A stretch of DNA of 41,277 nt from the NCBI GenBank assembly GCA_015057755.1, contig SVDR01000013.1:1-41277 (forward strand), in the 5' to 3' direction. The stretch is from Lachnoclostridium sp. (lineage in GTDB: Bacteria > Bacillota_A > Clostridia > Lachnospirales > Lachnospiraceae). Numbering within the stretch: position 1 is the first letter of the stretch; each line of letters starts with the position of its first letter. A program made the position numbers and the translations under genes. Shown in pieces: positions 33,691-41,277 of the stretch. Under the pieces are notes generated by a model, which saw only the letters and a list, made by a program, of their open reading frames with translations, searched no databases and was not told where the DNA came from.

Positions 33691-34881
33691 TTATTTGAAC
33701 ACTCCACTCTCTTTCAATGCTTCATAATCCAGTCCAAGTTCTTCCACCACTTCCTTTGTATGGTATCCCAGCGGATAGCCGCCTACATCATAAGTGACCG
33801 GACTTTCGGAAAGTTTGAATGGGGAACCAAGCTGACGAATTTTCTTTCCGCCTGAACACGGAACCTCTACTTCCACAACCAGTGCACGCTCTTTGATCTG
33901 CTCGTCCTCGTCCAGCGCTTCTTTTAAAGAAAGTACCGGCTCCACACAGCAATCTAACGGTTTGAAAATCTCCACCCACTCATCTCGCGTCTTGCTCTTT
34001 ATAATCATTCTGATTCTCTCCTGTACTGCCTCGAAATCCTCCGCTTTCGGCTCTGCACTTCCTTCAATCAGATCCGGACATTCGATTCCGCTGCAGAAAG
34101 CTGCCCAGAATTTCGGTTCCAGAGAACCGACACTCAGATATTCTCCATCTGCAGTTTCATAATAACCGTACAGAGAACCACCGTTGAGTCTTCTGGATTC
34201 ACGACCACTCTCTTCACCGATTGCCAGATAACGAATTCCATCCATTCCGGTCAACGGTACAAGACCGTCCATCATGGAAACGTCAATGTACTGTCCTTTT
34301 CCCGTCAGATTTCGGAAATTCACTGCCGCCAGAATGCTGATCACCACATTGGAGGATCCGGAGCAGATGTCCGCCACCTGAATATTCATCGGAGCCGGTC
34401 CTGCATTCTTGTAACCCGCCATGGCCAGATTTCCGCTGCGTGCCATGTAGTTGCAGTCATGTCCGGCCGCTTTTGCCATCGGACCTGTCTGCCCGTACCC
34501 GGTCAGGGAACAGTAGATCAACGCCGGATTCTCCTTTTTCAGCTCCTCATAGCCAAGTCCCAGACGCTGCATGATTCCCGGTCGAAACTGCTCCACAACG
34601 ATATCATATTCTTTTACCAGCTTCTTTATAATCTGGATCGCTTCCGGGTTCTTTAGATTCAGAAACATATTTTTCTTTCCCCTGCCAAGCCATACCTCAT
34701 TAGCCGCCAGGTCGGTTCCCTCAACAAACGGTGCATACTCCAATACGATGTCCGGTTTACTTGGCGAACTAATCTTCAAAACTTCCGCTCCCAGATCTGC
34801 CAGCATCAAGGTGGCATACGGTCCCGGCAACAATGTCGTAAAATCAAGAATTTTCAAGTTGGATAATGCTTTCATGCTCAT
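33691..34881 (-). CDS. CaiB/BaiF-family protein, alpha-methylacyl-CoA racemase-like
   Basis: A 396-residue type III CoA-transferase fold protein. The N-terminal LDFTTLLPGPYATLMLADLG is typical. Four residues needed in alpha-methylacyl-CoA racemases are at the expected places: Arg100 (VEQFRPGIMQRLGLGYEEL), His141 (AAGHDCNYMARSG), Asp171 (MNIQVADICSGSS) and Glu255 (VGSLEPKFW). This makes epimerisation of an alpha-branched acyl-CoA more likely than CoA transfer, though CaiB/BaiF transferases share the fold. In gut bacteria such enzymes act on branched fatty acyl or bile acid CoA esters; the substrate here is unknown. ATG at 34881 has GGAG nine bases upstream. It follows a small lipoprotein gene by six bases. 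Confidence 0.85.
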   Translation of the reverse strand: MSMKALSNLKILDFTTLLPGPYATLMLADLGAEVLKISSPSKPDIVLEYAPFVEGTDLAANEVWLGRGKKNMFLNLKNPEAIQIIKKLVKEYDIVVEQFRPGIMQRLGLGYEELKKENPALIYCSLTGYGQTGPMAKAAGHDCNYMARSGNLAMAGYKNAGPAPMNIQVADICSGSSNVVISILAAVNFRNLTGKGQYIDVSMMDGLVPLTGMDGIRYLAIGEESGRESRRLNGGSLYGYYETADGEYLSVGSLEPKFWAAFCSGIECPDLIEGSAEPKAEDFEAVQERIRMIIKSKTRDEWVEIFKPLDCCVEPVLSLKEALDEDEQIKERALVVEVEVPCSGGKKIRQLGSPFKLSESPVTYDVGGYPLGYHTKEVVEELGLDYEALKESGVFK

Positions 34882-34887
34882 TGCTCA

Positions 34888-35475
34888 CTACTCCAATCGA
34901 TAATTAATCTTCGTCATATTTAAATTCTGTCCGGTCACCTTCAGGCTCATGGCTTCCGGAAGTGTTTTTTCACTATAATAATGATAGATCCAGAACTGAT
35001 GCGTTCCTTTTCCCATGGCTCCGCCTTCGTAAGCGGCTTCTCCGGAGATCACATCTCCGCTGCGGCTCAATTTAATGGTCAATTCCACACCGCTGCTTGG
35101 AATTTTGTTGGTACTGTATACAGAGCCCGGTTCTTTTCTTCCTTTCGCCTTATCTTCATCCGTAAACTCGTAGACAGCGCCATCAGCCTGCTCCAGATAC
35201 GTATCCGCATCAAACAATGGCATGTGAAGCGTCTCGCCATCAAATACCAGATCAAATCCTAATTCTGATTCGTCCAATGTTCCGGATTCGCTCTCAACCT
35301 TACACTGGTAGGTCAGCGTAAAATCACCATTCAGCGCAATTTCCGGGAGATAGTTTTCGTGGATTGCTTCAAATACCGTATCCGGAACTGTCTGGCCTTT
35401 GGAATTGCCTCCAGTACAGCCTGCCAACGCCAGCACAACTGCTGCCAGTAAACCTCTATAATATTTCTTTCTCAT
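34888..35475 (-). CDS. Small lipoprotein of unknown function
   Basis: A 195-residue predicted lipoprotein: basic start (MRKKYYRG), hydrophobic core and lipobox ALAGC (Cys about 20), then a Gly/Ser linker. The mature part is beta-rich (DFTLTYQCKVESESGTLDES, GFDLVFDGETLHMPLFDADT, SGVELTIKLSRSGDVISGEA) with no domain I recognise. It reads like a single beta-barrel or immunoglobulin-like domain and may bind a ligand. The racemase-like gene starts six bases after it, so the two are coupled. The link between an exported protein and a CoA-dependent cytosolic enzyme is unclear. The last residues (NMTKINYRLE) may form an edge strand. Confidence 0.75.
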   Translation of the reverse strand: MRKKYYRGLLAAVVLALAGCTGGNSKGQTVPDTVFEAIHENYLPEIALNGDFTLTYQCKVESESGTLDESELGFDLVFDGETLHMPLFDADTYLEQADGAVYEFTDEDKAKGRKEPGSVYSTNKIPSSGVELTIKLSRSGDVISGEAAYEGGAMGKGTHQFWIYHYYSEKTLPEAMSLKVTGQNLNMTKINYRLE

Positions 35476-35592
35476 ACGTTGCCTCCAATATCCGTTTGGA
35501 TTAACTGATTATATTAAGTATACCATACCACATGATTGGACTGCCAGTACATTGTGCCTTTTCCGATAATCTCTGCGAAATAACCTACAATG

Positions 35593-35620
35593 AAAAAGGG
35601 GGAATCTGCTCGATCCCCCC
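35593..35620 (-). terminator. Terminator of the second M20 gene
   Basis: Minus-strand GGGGGGA and TTCCCCC arms (35620-35614 and 35604-35598), followed by TTTTT (35597-35593). Starts 14 bases after the stop codon. Confidence 0.88.
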
Positions 35621-35633
35621 AATATAGTTTCAA

Positions 35634-36947
35634 TTAGTGCAGAGCCTCCGCATAAGCGATGTACTCTTCTTTTGTCATAACCGGCTCGAACTCATCGATA
35701 ACCTTCTTCGCCTCAGCCGCACCATCTTTCAGAAGCTGATAAGCTGTGAGAGCCATCATCTTCGCAGACATGATGTAAAGCTTGTTGTTGTCAGTGATTC
35801 TGTAATCTTTGCTGTGAAGCGCGCCTTCAGAACCGCCAAATGTAAAATTGATAACCGGCATAATGTGAGTCAGATCACCTGCATCTGTGGATGCGAAGTT
35901 GATCATATCATCTGTGATATGCTCGATGGTTGTCTCCGGATTCTGCTCTTTGATCGCATTCGCAGCCTCGATCAGAGACTTCTCTGCTTTACGCTGGATA
36001 ACCGGAAGGTAACCCTGGGATGTCACGATCTCACACTCAGCACCGATCGCATGAGCAGCGCCTTCGTATGCACGGTCAACTTTAGCAGATGTTGCATTGA
36101 TCGCATCAAGAGTCTTTGCGCGAACCATCAGGTCTACATGAACATGATCCGGAATTGTCTGGCACGGGAAACCGTCGTCACGAATCTGGCCGTGAACGCG
36201 AACTGCATCCTTCTCCTGGAATGTCTCACGGATCATTGCCATTGCACTGAAACCAAGTGTTGCAGCATTTAAAGCATTCACACCGTTGTGCGGAGCTGCT
36301 GCTGCGTGAGCTGCTTTACCTTTCATATGAACGGATTTGGAAACGAAACCAGTACTTGCAACGTTGCCTAACAGAAGGTCGCTTGTGCAGCCGCCAACCA
36401 TATGTACGTGAGATGTAATAGAAATATCTACATCGTCAAACTCGCCGCGACGGATCAGTTCACTCTTACCGCCATTGAAAATGATACCTTCTTTTGCAAG
36501 CTCTTCTTTAATGTCTGCAGAAAGGTTCTCCTCAGCCGGAACGCCAAAGAAAATGGCTTTACCGCCAAGAGCAGCCTTTACTTCCGGATCGTTGAGTGCA
36601 AGAGCCGCACCCATAACAGCGATCATCTGTGCCTCGTGGCCGCATGCATGGGAGATGCCGGTTGCTTTTACAGAATCAGGATGAGCCGGGCAGCCGATAC
36701 CGTCTAACTCACCGATCAGGGCAACGCTCGGACCCTCAGACTCGTTGATGTTTGCTTTTACGCCTGTGAGAGCAAGGCCCTCTCTCGGCTCCATACCATA
36801 TTTGCGAAGGAAATCTGCTGCTGCTTTTGCAGTTTCATGCTCAGCGAAACCGCGCTCTGCATTGAAATAAATCTTTGTCGCAATTTCCTTTAATTCTTCT
36901 GCGTGTTCATCGATAATATTTAAAATTTTCTGCTCCAAATGATCCAT
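35634..36947 (-). CDS. M20-family amidohydrolase (AbgB / aminoacylase-like)
   Basis: A 437-residue metal-dependent amidohydrolase. The metal-binding block GISHACGHEAQMIAVMGAAL and FFGVPAEENLS are clear. The pattern ACGHEAQ, rather than ACGHDxH, places it apart from the AbgA-like enzyme at 11821 and closer to the AbgB / peptidase M20 domain 2 group. Further family blocks are HMKGKAAHAAAAPHNGVNAL and the C-terminal MPVINFTFGGSEGALHSKDY. The start at 36947 has GGAGA upstream; an in-frame Met 22 codons earlier lacks a good site. AbgA and AbgB together split p-aminobenzoyl-glutamate in E. coli, but here the two genes are about 22.5 kb apart. Other amide substrates are possible. Confidence 0.85.
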   Translation of the reverse strand: MDHLEQKILNIIDEHAEELKEIATKIYFNAERGFAEHETAKAAADFLRKYGMEPREGLALTGVKANINESEGPSVALIGELDGIGCPAHPDSVKATGISHACGHEAQMIAVMGAALALNDPEVKAALGGKAIFFGVPAEENLSADIKEELAKEGIIFNGGKSELIRRGEFDDVDISITSHVHMVGGCTSDLLLGNVASTGFVSKSVHMKGKAAHAAAAPHNGVNALNAATLGFSAMAMIRETFQEKDAVRVHGQIRDDGFPCQTIPDHVHVDLMVRAKTLDAINATSAKVDRAYEGAAHAIGAECEIVTSQGYLPVIQRKAEKSLIEAANAIKEQNPETTIEHITDDMINFASTDAGDLTHIMPVINFTFGGSEGALHSKDYRITDNNKLYIMSAKMMALTAYQLLKDGAAEAKKVIDEFEPVMTKEEYIAYAEALH

Positions 36948-37081
36948 AATAGAATCTCCTTTCTCCCTGAAAACTCCGCCGATTTTTCGGCTTCTACGCC
37001 CCATTTCGGGCATTCCCCTATCGTTTCTATTATAGACCCTGATTTCATGACCGACAAGTGATTTTTTAACATAACTCTCTT

Positions 37082-37867
37082 TTATTCTCCCAAACAGTTT
37101 TTCAGCAAATATTCCGCAATGCCGTCCTCATCATTCGTTCCAATCACAACATCTGCGACCTCCTTAACCTCCGCAATTGCATTTCCCATTGCAACACCTG
37201 TTCCACATAGTTTTAGCATTCCAATATCTGGTAAATCATCTCCGAATGCAATCACATCACTTAGAGGAATTCCACTGATTTCACTGAATTTCTTTATTGC
37301 ATTCTCTTTCGTTGCTTCTCTTTTCGTAAATTTATACCACTCACCATCCACAAACTTAATACAATCACAATCCGGGAGGGCTTCTGCCAACTGTTTCGCT
37401 AATTCCGGTTGAAAGATTTCCGCACACAGTTTTAATGCTCTCTCATGTAAATTTGAAAAATCAGCAAATACTGTATCCGCCCAACTAGCATCGATTTCGT
37501 CGCGATTTCTCGTAAAACTCCAGAAATGAGCCTTTAATGTATCTATTGTCATTTTACATTCGAATCCGCAAATCTCCCACACCGTATGAATCATCTGGTT
37601 CGTTTCTTCTTCTGTAAATTCCACCGTGTAAACATATTGATCCTTATACTTTACAACAGCTCCTCCGCTGCAAATCACAACTTCCGGGTGAAGTTCCGAT
37701 ATGTACAAAAGAGAATTTGTTTCACCTCTTGATGTAGAAACACCGATCAGATATCCGTTTTCCCTACAGTGCTCCAACACCTCTAAGGTACGTTTGGAAA
37801 TCGTTTTATCGCTTCGCAATAAGGTATCATCCAAATCAAATAACAACAGCTTGCATTTTTGCATCAT
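37082..37867 (-). CDS. Cof-type HAD-IIB family hydrolase
   Basis: A 261-residue HAD phosphatase. Motif I is LLLFDLDDTLLRSDKTISKR (nucleophile and general acid Asp pair), motif II is LIGVSTSRGET, motif III Lys is near ATKENAIKKFSEI and motif IV is VIAFGDDLPDIGMLKLCGTG. The C2-type cap lies between. Cof-like enzymes dephosphorylate sugar phosphates, FMN or pyridoxal phosphate. The ATG at 37867 follows AAGGGG; a second ATG codon is adjacent. The gene stands alone, preceded by a terminator at 37955-37984. Confidence 0.92.
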   Translation of the reverse strand: MMQKCKLLLFDLDDTLLRSDKTISKRTLEVLEHCRENGYLIGVSTSRGETNSLLYISELHPEVVICSGGAVVKYKDQYVYTVEFTEEETNQMIHTVWEICGFECKMTIDTLKAHFWSFTRNRDEIDASWADTVFADFSNLHERALKLCAEIFQPELAKQLAEALPDCDCIKFVDGEWYKFTKREATKENAIKKFSEISGIPLSDVIAFGDDLPDIGMLKLCGTGVAMGNAIAEVKEVADVVIGTNDEDGIAEYLLKNCLGE

Positions 37868-37954
37868 GTTTCCCCTTCCTGAAATTTTAATTTTAACGCT
37901 TATATCACATAAAACGATGCTCGTCAACGTATTTTTAGAAAATTCCCCAATTAC

Positions 37955-37984
37955 AAGAAAAACCCAGAGACAATTCCCTGAGTT
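37955..37984 (-). terminator. Terminator after the GNAT pseudogene
   Basis: Minus-strand AACTCAG (37984-37978) pairs with CTGGGTT (37967-37961, one G-U pair), followed by TTTTCTT. The next gene downstream is the HAD phosphatase. Confidence 0.7.
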
Positions 37985-38069
37985 ATAATAATTGGTGGTT
38001 TATTTATTATTGTTCCTTATATGCTACTCTCTTCCATTTCCATCTACTATAATCATACACATTAGCATC

Positions 38070-38344
38070 TTATTTCTCATAAAACACCAACGTCATATCA
38101 GCATTTATGTTTTCCGTCTTTTCTAATCTCTTGTATCCTCTTGACTTAAACGTGCTATCATTCTATCGATTGGCTCGTTCGCCGGATTCGTTGCAAAATC
38201 TCTATACTTAACTAATAACTGTTGAAATGCCTTTATTTGCATTTCCCATAATAACTGCGCGTCTTTTAAAGATGCTCTAACTAAACCAACCTTCATATGT
38301 TTATTCAAATTCCCTTCTAGGTAACCATTTAAATGGTTAGCCAA
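38070..38344 (-). pseudogene. GNAT acetyltransferase with internal deletion and frame change
   Basis: The first part reads MKVGLVRASLKDAQLLWEMQ, then IKAFQQLLVKYRDFATNPAN and EPIDRMIARLSQE, the typical N-terminus of a GNAT acetyltransferase (from about 38296). The frame ends after about 57 residues. In another frame directly behind it, GYKRLEKTENINADMTLVFY-EK and a stop at 38070 give a typical GNAT C-terminus. The middle of the domain, including the acetyl-CoA-binding motif A, is gone, so the gene cannot work. The join lies near 38140. This looks like one deletion in an otherwise well-preserved gene, so it may be recent. An intact GNAT gene is at 39112. Confidence 0.75.
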
Positions 38345-38404
38345 GATATAAATATATCATACTCCGTGACTACCGCGTTAATCTCTCATTTCTGAAAAAG
38401 AGAA

Positions 38405-39088
38405 TTATGATTCTGCAAGAACTTTAGACGAAATATCCCGACCATACATATGCGATTCACAAATCTCCATATATAAATGTTCATAGAACTCTCTCGCTGC
38501 CTTTTCTCTTCCTGCCGCCAATTCAGTTCCTCTTTTTGTTAAAAATTTAGAATATAAATTTTCGAGCTTATGTTTATATTCTTTAAAGAAAGTCTCTTCT
38601 AAATCAGCCGAACCATCAGAAATGGTTCCGTCAGGCAATACCACATACAATCTCTCTCCCATCTCGCCGTGATAAAGAAGTGTTCTGGCAATACCCATGG
38701 CACCTGTCACATCTAGTTTGTCTGCATCAAATAAAATCTTCGCTTCAATACTCTGTGGTAAATTATTTTTACGATATCGGTGTGTCGTTATACACTGTTT
38801 TACACGCTCTGAAAATAGTTCAGAAAATCCATGATTTAATAGAAACTGGTAAGCTTTTTCTCCACCAATAGCAGCATGGCAAACCGATGGATCCTCAAAC
38901 TGTTCTTTGCGACCGATATCATGCAGCAGGCAAGCACAAATTAATACATCATAATCTACATTTTCCTCTGATTTCGCAATTTCCATTGCATGATTCAGAA
39001 CTCGATAAATATGATCCTTATCATGCGCACTATCCTCCATGCAAGACAACATATATGCTTCAATTAAATTATAGGTTTCTTTTTTCAT
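38405..39088 (-). CDS. HD-domain phosphohydrolase
   Basis: A 227-residue HD-superfamily protein. Metal ligands: AHDKDHIYRVLNHA (first His), CLLHDIGRKEQFED (His-Asp pair), a later CITTHRY and FDADKLDVTGAMGIARTLLY with the last Asp. Relatives of this size (for example YpgQ/YedJ-type) are pyrophosphohydrolases or nucleotidases; the exact substrate is unknown. ATG at 39088. It lies 23 bases downstream of the GNAT gene on the same strand, probably one transcript running from the phosphoesterase through GNAT to HD. Confidence 0.88.
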   Translation of the reverse strand: MKKETYNLIEAYMLSCMEDSAHDKDHIYRVLNHAMEIAKSEENVDYDVLICACLLHDIGRKEQFEDPSVCHAAIGGEKAYQFLLNHGFSELFSERVKQCITTHRYRKNNLPQSIEAKILFDADKLDVTGAMGIARTLLYHGEMGERLYVVLPDGTISDGSADLEETFFKEYKHKLENLYSKFLTKRGTELAAGREKAAREFYEHLYMEICESHMYGRDISSKVLAES

Positions 39089-39111
39089 CGTAAGACAACG
39101 TCTCCTTCCGA

Positions 39112-39549
39112 TTATTCAAAACATTTTTTGTAATTAAACTGATGTTTTCCACCACTATAGCCACATCGCTCATAAAACGTATGAGCCTCTTTTCTTGTTG
39201 CACCCGACACAAGACGAACGCCCTTTGCTCCACCTGCCCTTGCCCATGCTTCTACTGCAGCAAGTAATGCTTTTCCAATACCCATTCTTTTGCATTTGCT
39301 GGATACAGCAATACCCATAATATTTTTCATCGGTGGCGCATAAATCAATTTATAATCATTTGCATGCACGTATCCAACAACGATACTATCTACAACAGCA
39401 ACATAAATCTTATCATGTGCACTCTGTAACAATTCTTTTATATTCTGTTGTGTCTCCTCTAGTGAATAGTCATATCCCATTTCACTCTGATTCAATTCAT
39501 ATATTGGCTCTGCATCTGCGAGGACACATTCTCTGATTTCACAATTCAT
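39112..39549 (-). CDS. GNAT family N-acetyltransferase
   Basis: A 145-residue GNAT enzyme. Motif A, which binds acetyl-CoA, is MGIAVSSKCKRMGIGKALLA; the motif B region is AGGAKGVRLVSGATRKEAHT followed by FYERCGYSGGKHQFNYKK. The final Lys-Cys-Phe-Glu tail is normal. The ATG at 39549 has GGAG five bases upstream and is preferred to a Met five codons earlier. Acceptor unknown. It lies between the phosphoesterase and the HD gene. Confidence 0.92.
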   Translation of the reverse strand: MNCEIRECVLADAEPIYELNQSEMGYDYSLEETQQNIKELLQSAHDKIYVAVVDSIVVGYVHANDYKLIYAPPMKNIMGIAVSSKCKRMGIGKALLAAVEAWARAGGAKGVRLVSGATRKEAHTFYERCGYSGGKHQFNYKKCFE

Positions 39550-39571
39550 AATTACTCCATACACACTTAAA

Positions 39572-40429
39572 TTAGTTTAACATCTCTTCAACGGCCTTTT
39601 CCCAATATTTCTCAGGAATTATCGGCCAAATACATTCTCCCAGTTCTTCTTTACATAAAGTCATCGCTTTTGCTAATACCGTTCCATGCGAAATCTCACC
39701 CGTTCTCAACAAATGCTCCGAGACTTTACACCAACTTGGAGCCTTCACACTTAAGCCAGATGCTTTCAGATCCGCAATGACCTGCTCTACATCATAATCC
39801 AAACTGATAAATTCATGTTCCCATGTACCCTCTGTGCCAGTCAAGATCATAAACTGGGACTTCCCATCACTGTGTAAAGAAACACCGACCGCACCCGGAT
39901 TCAATACCATTTTTCCATCATGCTCAATCAGTCCCTGCAAATGGGTATGCCCGCAAAGGATTATAGTATTATTATCCCTCTCCATGATTTCAAATGTTTT
40001 CTGTTTATCCGGCAGCAATTTTTCGTTAGCCTGCATCGGTGATCCATGGCAGATTGTAATTATTGGTAAACCCTCAAAGGAAATCTCTGCGCTATGCGAT
40101 AGCGATTTGAAAAACGCCAAGTCCTCTGAAGTCAAATTATGATATGTATAATACAAAGATCCTGTTGTGGAATCATTTTCACACCATCCGCATTCACCAT
40201 CTCGTTCATAATTCAACCAATAATCTTCTTTATTTCCCTTTACAAAATAACACGAATGGTGACTCTTTAATTCTTTTAAAATATCCATCGTCTTCTGTGG
40301 ATATGCTAATTCTCCCACATAGTCACCTAAAAAGACAAATGTCTGCACACCTTCACTCAAAGCATATTCTATACATCTTTCTAGGGCAACGTAGTTCCCA
40401 TGGATATCAGACATTACTGCGATTTTCAT
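39572..40429 (-). CDS. Metallophosphoesterase (YfcE / diadenosine-tetraphosphatase-like)
   Basis: A 285-residue calcineurin-like phosphoesterase. Motifs: KIAVMSDIHGNYVALERCIE (Asp, His), FVFLGDYVGELA, FVKGNKEDYW (the usual GNHD or GNxE position) and ICHGSPMQANE, then IILCGHTHLQGLIEHDGKMV and LNPGAVGVS. These define the YfcE-like subgroup that includes protein phosphatases and cyclic-nucleotide phosphodiesterases. The C-terminal 90 residues (VSEHLLRTGEISHGTVLAKA) form an added helical part. The ATG at 40429 has GAGG seven bases upstream. The GNAT and HD genes follow on the same strand. Confidence 0.92.
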   Translation of the reverse strand: MKIAVMSDIHGNYVALERCIEYALSEGVQTFVFLGDYVGELAYPQKTMDILKELKSHHSCYFVKGNKEDYWLNYERDGECGWCENDSTTGSLYYTYHNLTSEDLAFFKSLSHSAEISFEGLPIITICHGSPMQANEKLLPDKQKTFEIMERDNNTIILCGHTHLQGLIEHDGKMVLNPGAVGVSLHSDGKSQFMILTGTEGTWEHEFISLDYDVEQVIADLKASGLSVKAPSWCKVSEHLLRTGEISHGTVLAKAMTLCKEELGECIWPIIPEKYWEKAVEEMLN

Positions 40430-40537
40430 AAGCAAACCTCATAGTTACACAATTTGTCATTTTATTGTACCATATATAATTGGGCGATACTTGAATACTT
40501 CCTTAAGTTTCCATTTCGATTCACACCATCAGATAGA

Positions 40538-40565
40538 GAAAAAGCGACCAGTTTCCCGGTCGCTT
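40538..40565 (-). terminator. Terminator of the window-end gene
   Basis: Minus-strand AAGCGACC (40565-40558) pairs with GGTCGCTT (40549-40542), followed by TTTTTC. Confidence 0.9.
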
Positions 40566-40595
40566 GTATCTGAATCCATTCCTTCTATTTTGCAT

Positions 40596-41277
40596 TTAGT
40601 TCACTACTGCAAACATGCCTACGTTTACCTTTTCATTTGGAACAGTAAGCATTTTTTTGCTTACCATTTCCTCAATCATTAATGCAGCTGAATCCACCTG
40701 ATAATGAATGTTCGCTAAATGTCCACAATACTTTTTCATATTTGACGGTACATGCTTTTTCAATGATTCTTCCGCAAGTTTACAAATCTCTGCGATAACA
40801 TCAAAAATCACATCGACGGCTGGCTCTAATAATGTTTTCACCAAATCATATTCTTGTTTTGTAAATACTGGGAAGTTAGCAGAAAGAAGACCGCCTTCAG
40901 ACTTAATAAATCCTTCTTCAATCAGGCGAATCAACTCATCATTTTTCTCGTCGGCTTTCTCTCTCATCACTGCATCCATCATGGCTTTCATGCATTTATC
41001 CCACTGATTCACAGTCCAAAACTGACTTTCTTCAAGGATTCTATAGTTATTGATCAAAAGCCATGCACCATTTTCCTCATAATTATAAACTCCTTTAAAA
41101 TGGTGGTTTTCATAATCATTATCATATCCAAAGACAAATCCATAAGAGCCATTTGAAAGCATTGGATAGGAACCGTATTTCACGTCAACCACTTCTGCAT
41201 TGTATCTAATAACCGCCTGACTCATTGCAATATTAGCAAAAACCCATTTCATGCAATTGTCGTTGTATTCATTGTTT
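40596..41277 (-). CDS. Uncharacterised protein, 5' end outside the window
   Basis: An open minus-strand frame runs from the window end to the stop at 40596, about 226 residues visible. The first in-window Met (41252) has no ribosome site and the frame stays open beyond it (NNEYNDNC before it), so the gene probably begins outside. The visible part starts with a mixed alpha/beta region rich in Tyr and Asn (VIRYNAEVVDVKYGSYPMLS, GFVFGYDNDYENHHFKGVYN), then a helical part (TVNQWDKCMKAMMDAVMREK, LLEPAVDVIFDVIAEICKLA) with a short strand ending (LTVPNEKVNVGMFAVVN). I do not recognise the family. A strong terminator follows. Confidence 0.6.
   Translation of the reverse strand, partial: NNEYNDNCMKWVFANIAMSQAVIRYNAEVVDVKYGSYPMLSNGSYGFVFGYDNDYENHHFKGVYNYEENGAWLLINNYRILEESQFWTVNQWDKCMKAMMDAVMREKADEKNDELIRLIEEGFIKSEGGLLSANFPVFTKQEYDLVKTLLEPAVDVIFDVIAEICKLAEESLKKHVPSNMKKYCGHLANIHYQVDSAALMIEEMVSKKMLTVPNEKVNVGMFAVVN

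Noticed and set aside
35637..36272. Plus-strand frame of 211 codons opposite the second M20 gene
   Set aside because: Antisense shadow of a conserved enzyme, Cys- and Arg-rich with no motif.
1..41277. CRISPR arrays, prophage or integrated element ends
   Set aside because: No regularly spaced direct repeats, integrase, capsid or terminase genes, or attachment-site duplications were seen.

Overview
The window looks like a chromosomal segment from a gut-type Clostridia bacterium, most likely Lachnospiraceae. Grounds: moderate G+C, strong AGGAGG-type ribosome binding sites, a glgC-glgD pair with spoVG, choline-binding-type cell-wall repeats, a C_GCAxxG_C_C protein, an Rpn-type transposase relic and a butyrate-type CoA-transferase. 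No rRNA, tRNA, phage or CRISPR is visible. Genus and species cannot be fixed from sequence alone.

Layout. (1) 1-4.4 kb, minus strand: glycogen synthesis (glgC, glgD), spoVG, then a purine unit in which a ZTP riboswitch with its own promoter and terminator controls purC and guaB. (2) 4.4-11.8 kb, minus: a repeat-rich spacer, then secreted or surface proteins (YD-repeat lipoprotein, WG-repeat lipoprotein, cell-wall-binding protein), a MATE transporter and a Sel1-repeat protein. Three copies of a palindrome around CCATGG sit in the promoter regions of this block. (3) 11.8-17.2 kb: an AbgA-like M20 amidohydrolase, a serine hydrolase, a hicAB toxin-antitoxin pair with a clean operator, a VOC protein, a putative structured ncRNA of about 225 nt, and a creatininase-family hydrolase. 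(4) 17.3-20.5 kb, plus: a 1051-residue HelD-like helicase fused to a GH31 N-terminal-type beta-sandwich. (5) 20.5-26.6 kb: a four-gene operon (C_GCAxxG_C_C protein, cyclase, SDR, APH-like kinase), a divergent coiled-coil protein, a methyltransferase, an esterase and an Rpn relic. (6) 26.7-33.7 kb, plus: asnS with a structured 3' region, then a tight operon of YhaO-like and YhaN-like proteins, a CoA-transferase and adenosine deaminase. (7) 33.7-41.3 kb, minus: an alpha-methylacyl-CoA-racemase-like protein with a lipoprotein, a second M20 amidohydrolase, a Cof-type HAD phosphatase, an internally deleted GNAT pseudogene, HD, GNAT and phosphoesterase genes, and a gene cut by the window end.

How parts connect. 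ZTP signals folate or 10-formyl-THF shortage and would switch on purC and guaB. The AbgA-like enzyme may belong to folate-catabolite salvage, and adenosine deaminase adds purine salvage; these links are inference. The best candidates for undescribed biology are the HelD/GH31N fusion, the putative ncRNA near it, the CoA-transferase with glycine where the catalytic glutamate is expected, and the CCATGG-palindrome regulon around the surface-protein block. All functional calls rest on reading motifs by eye; no database search was possible.
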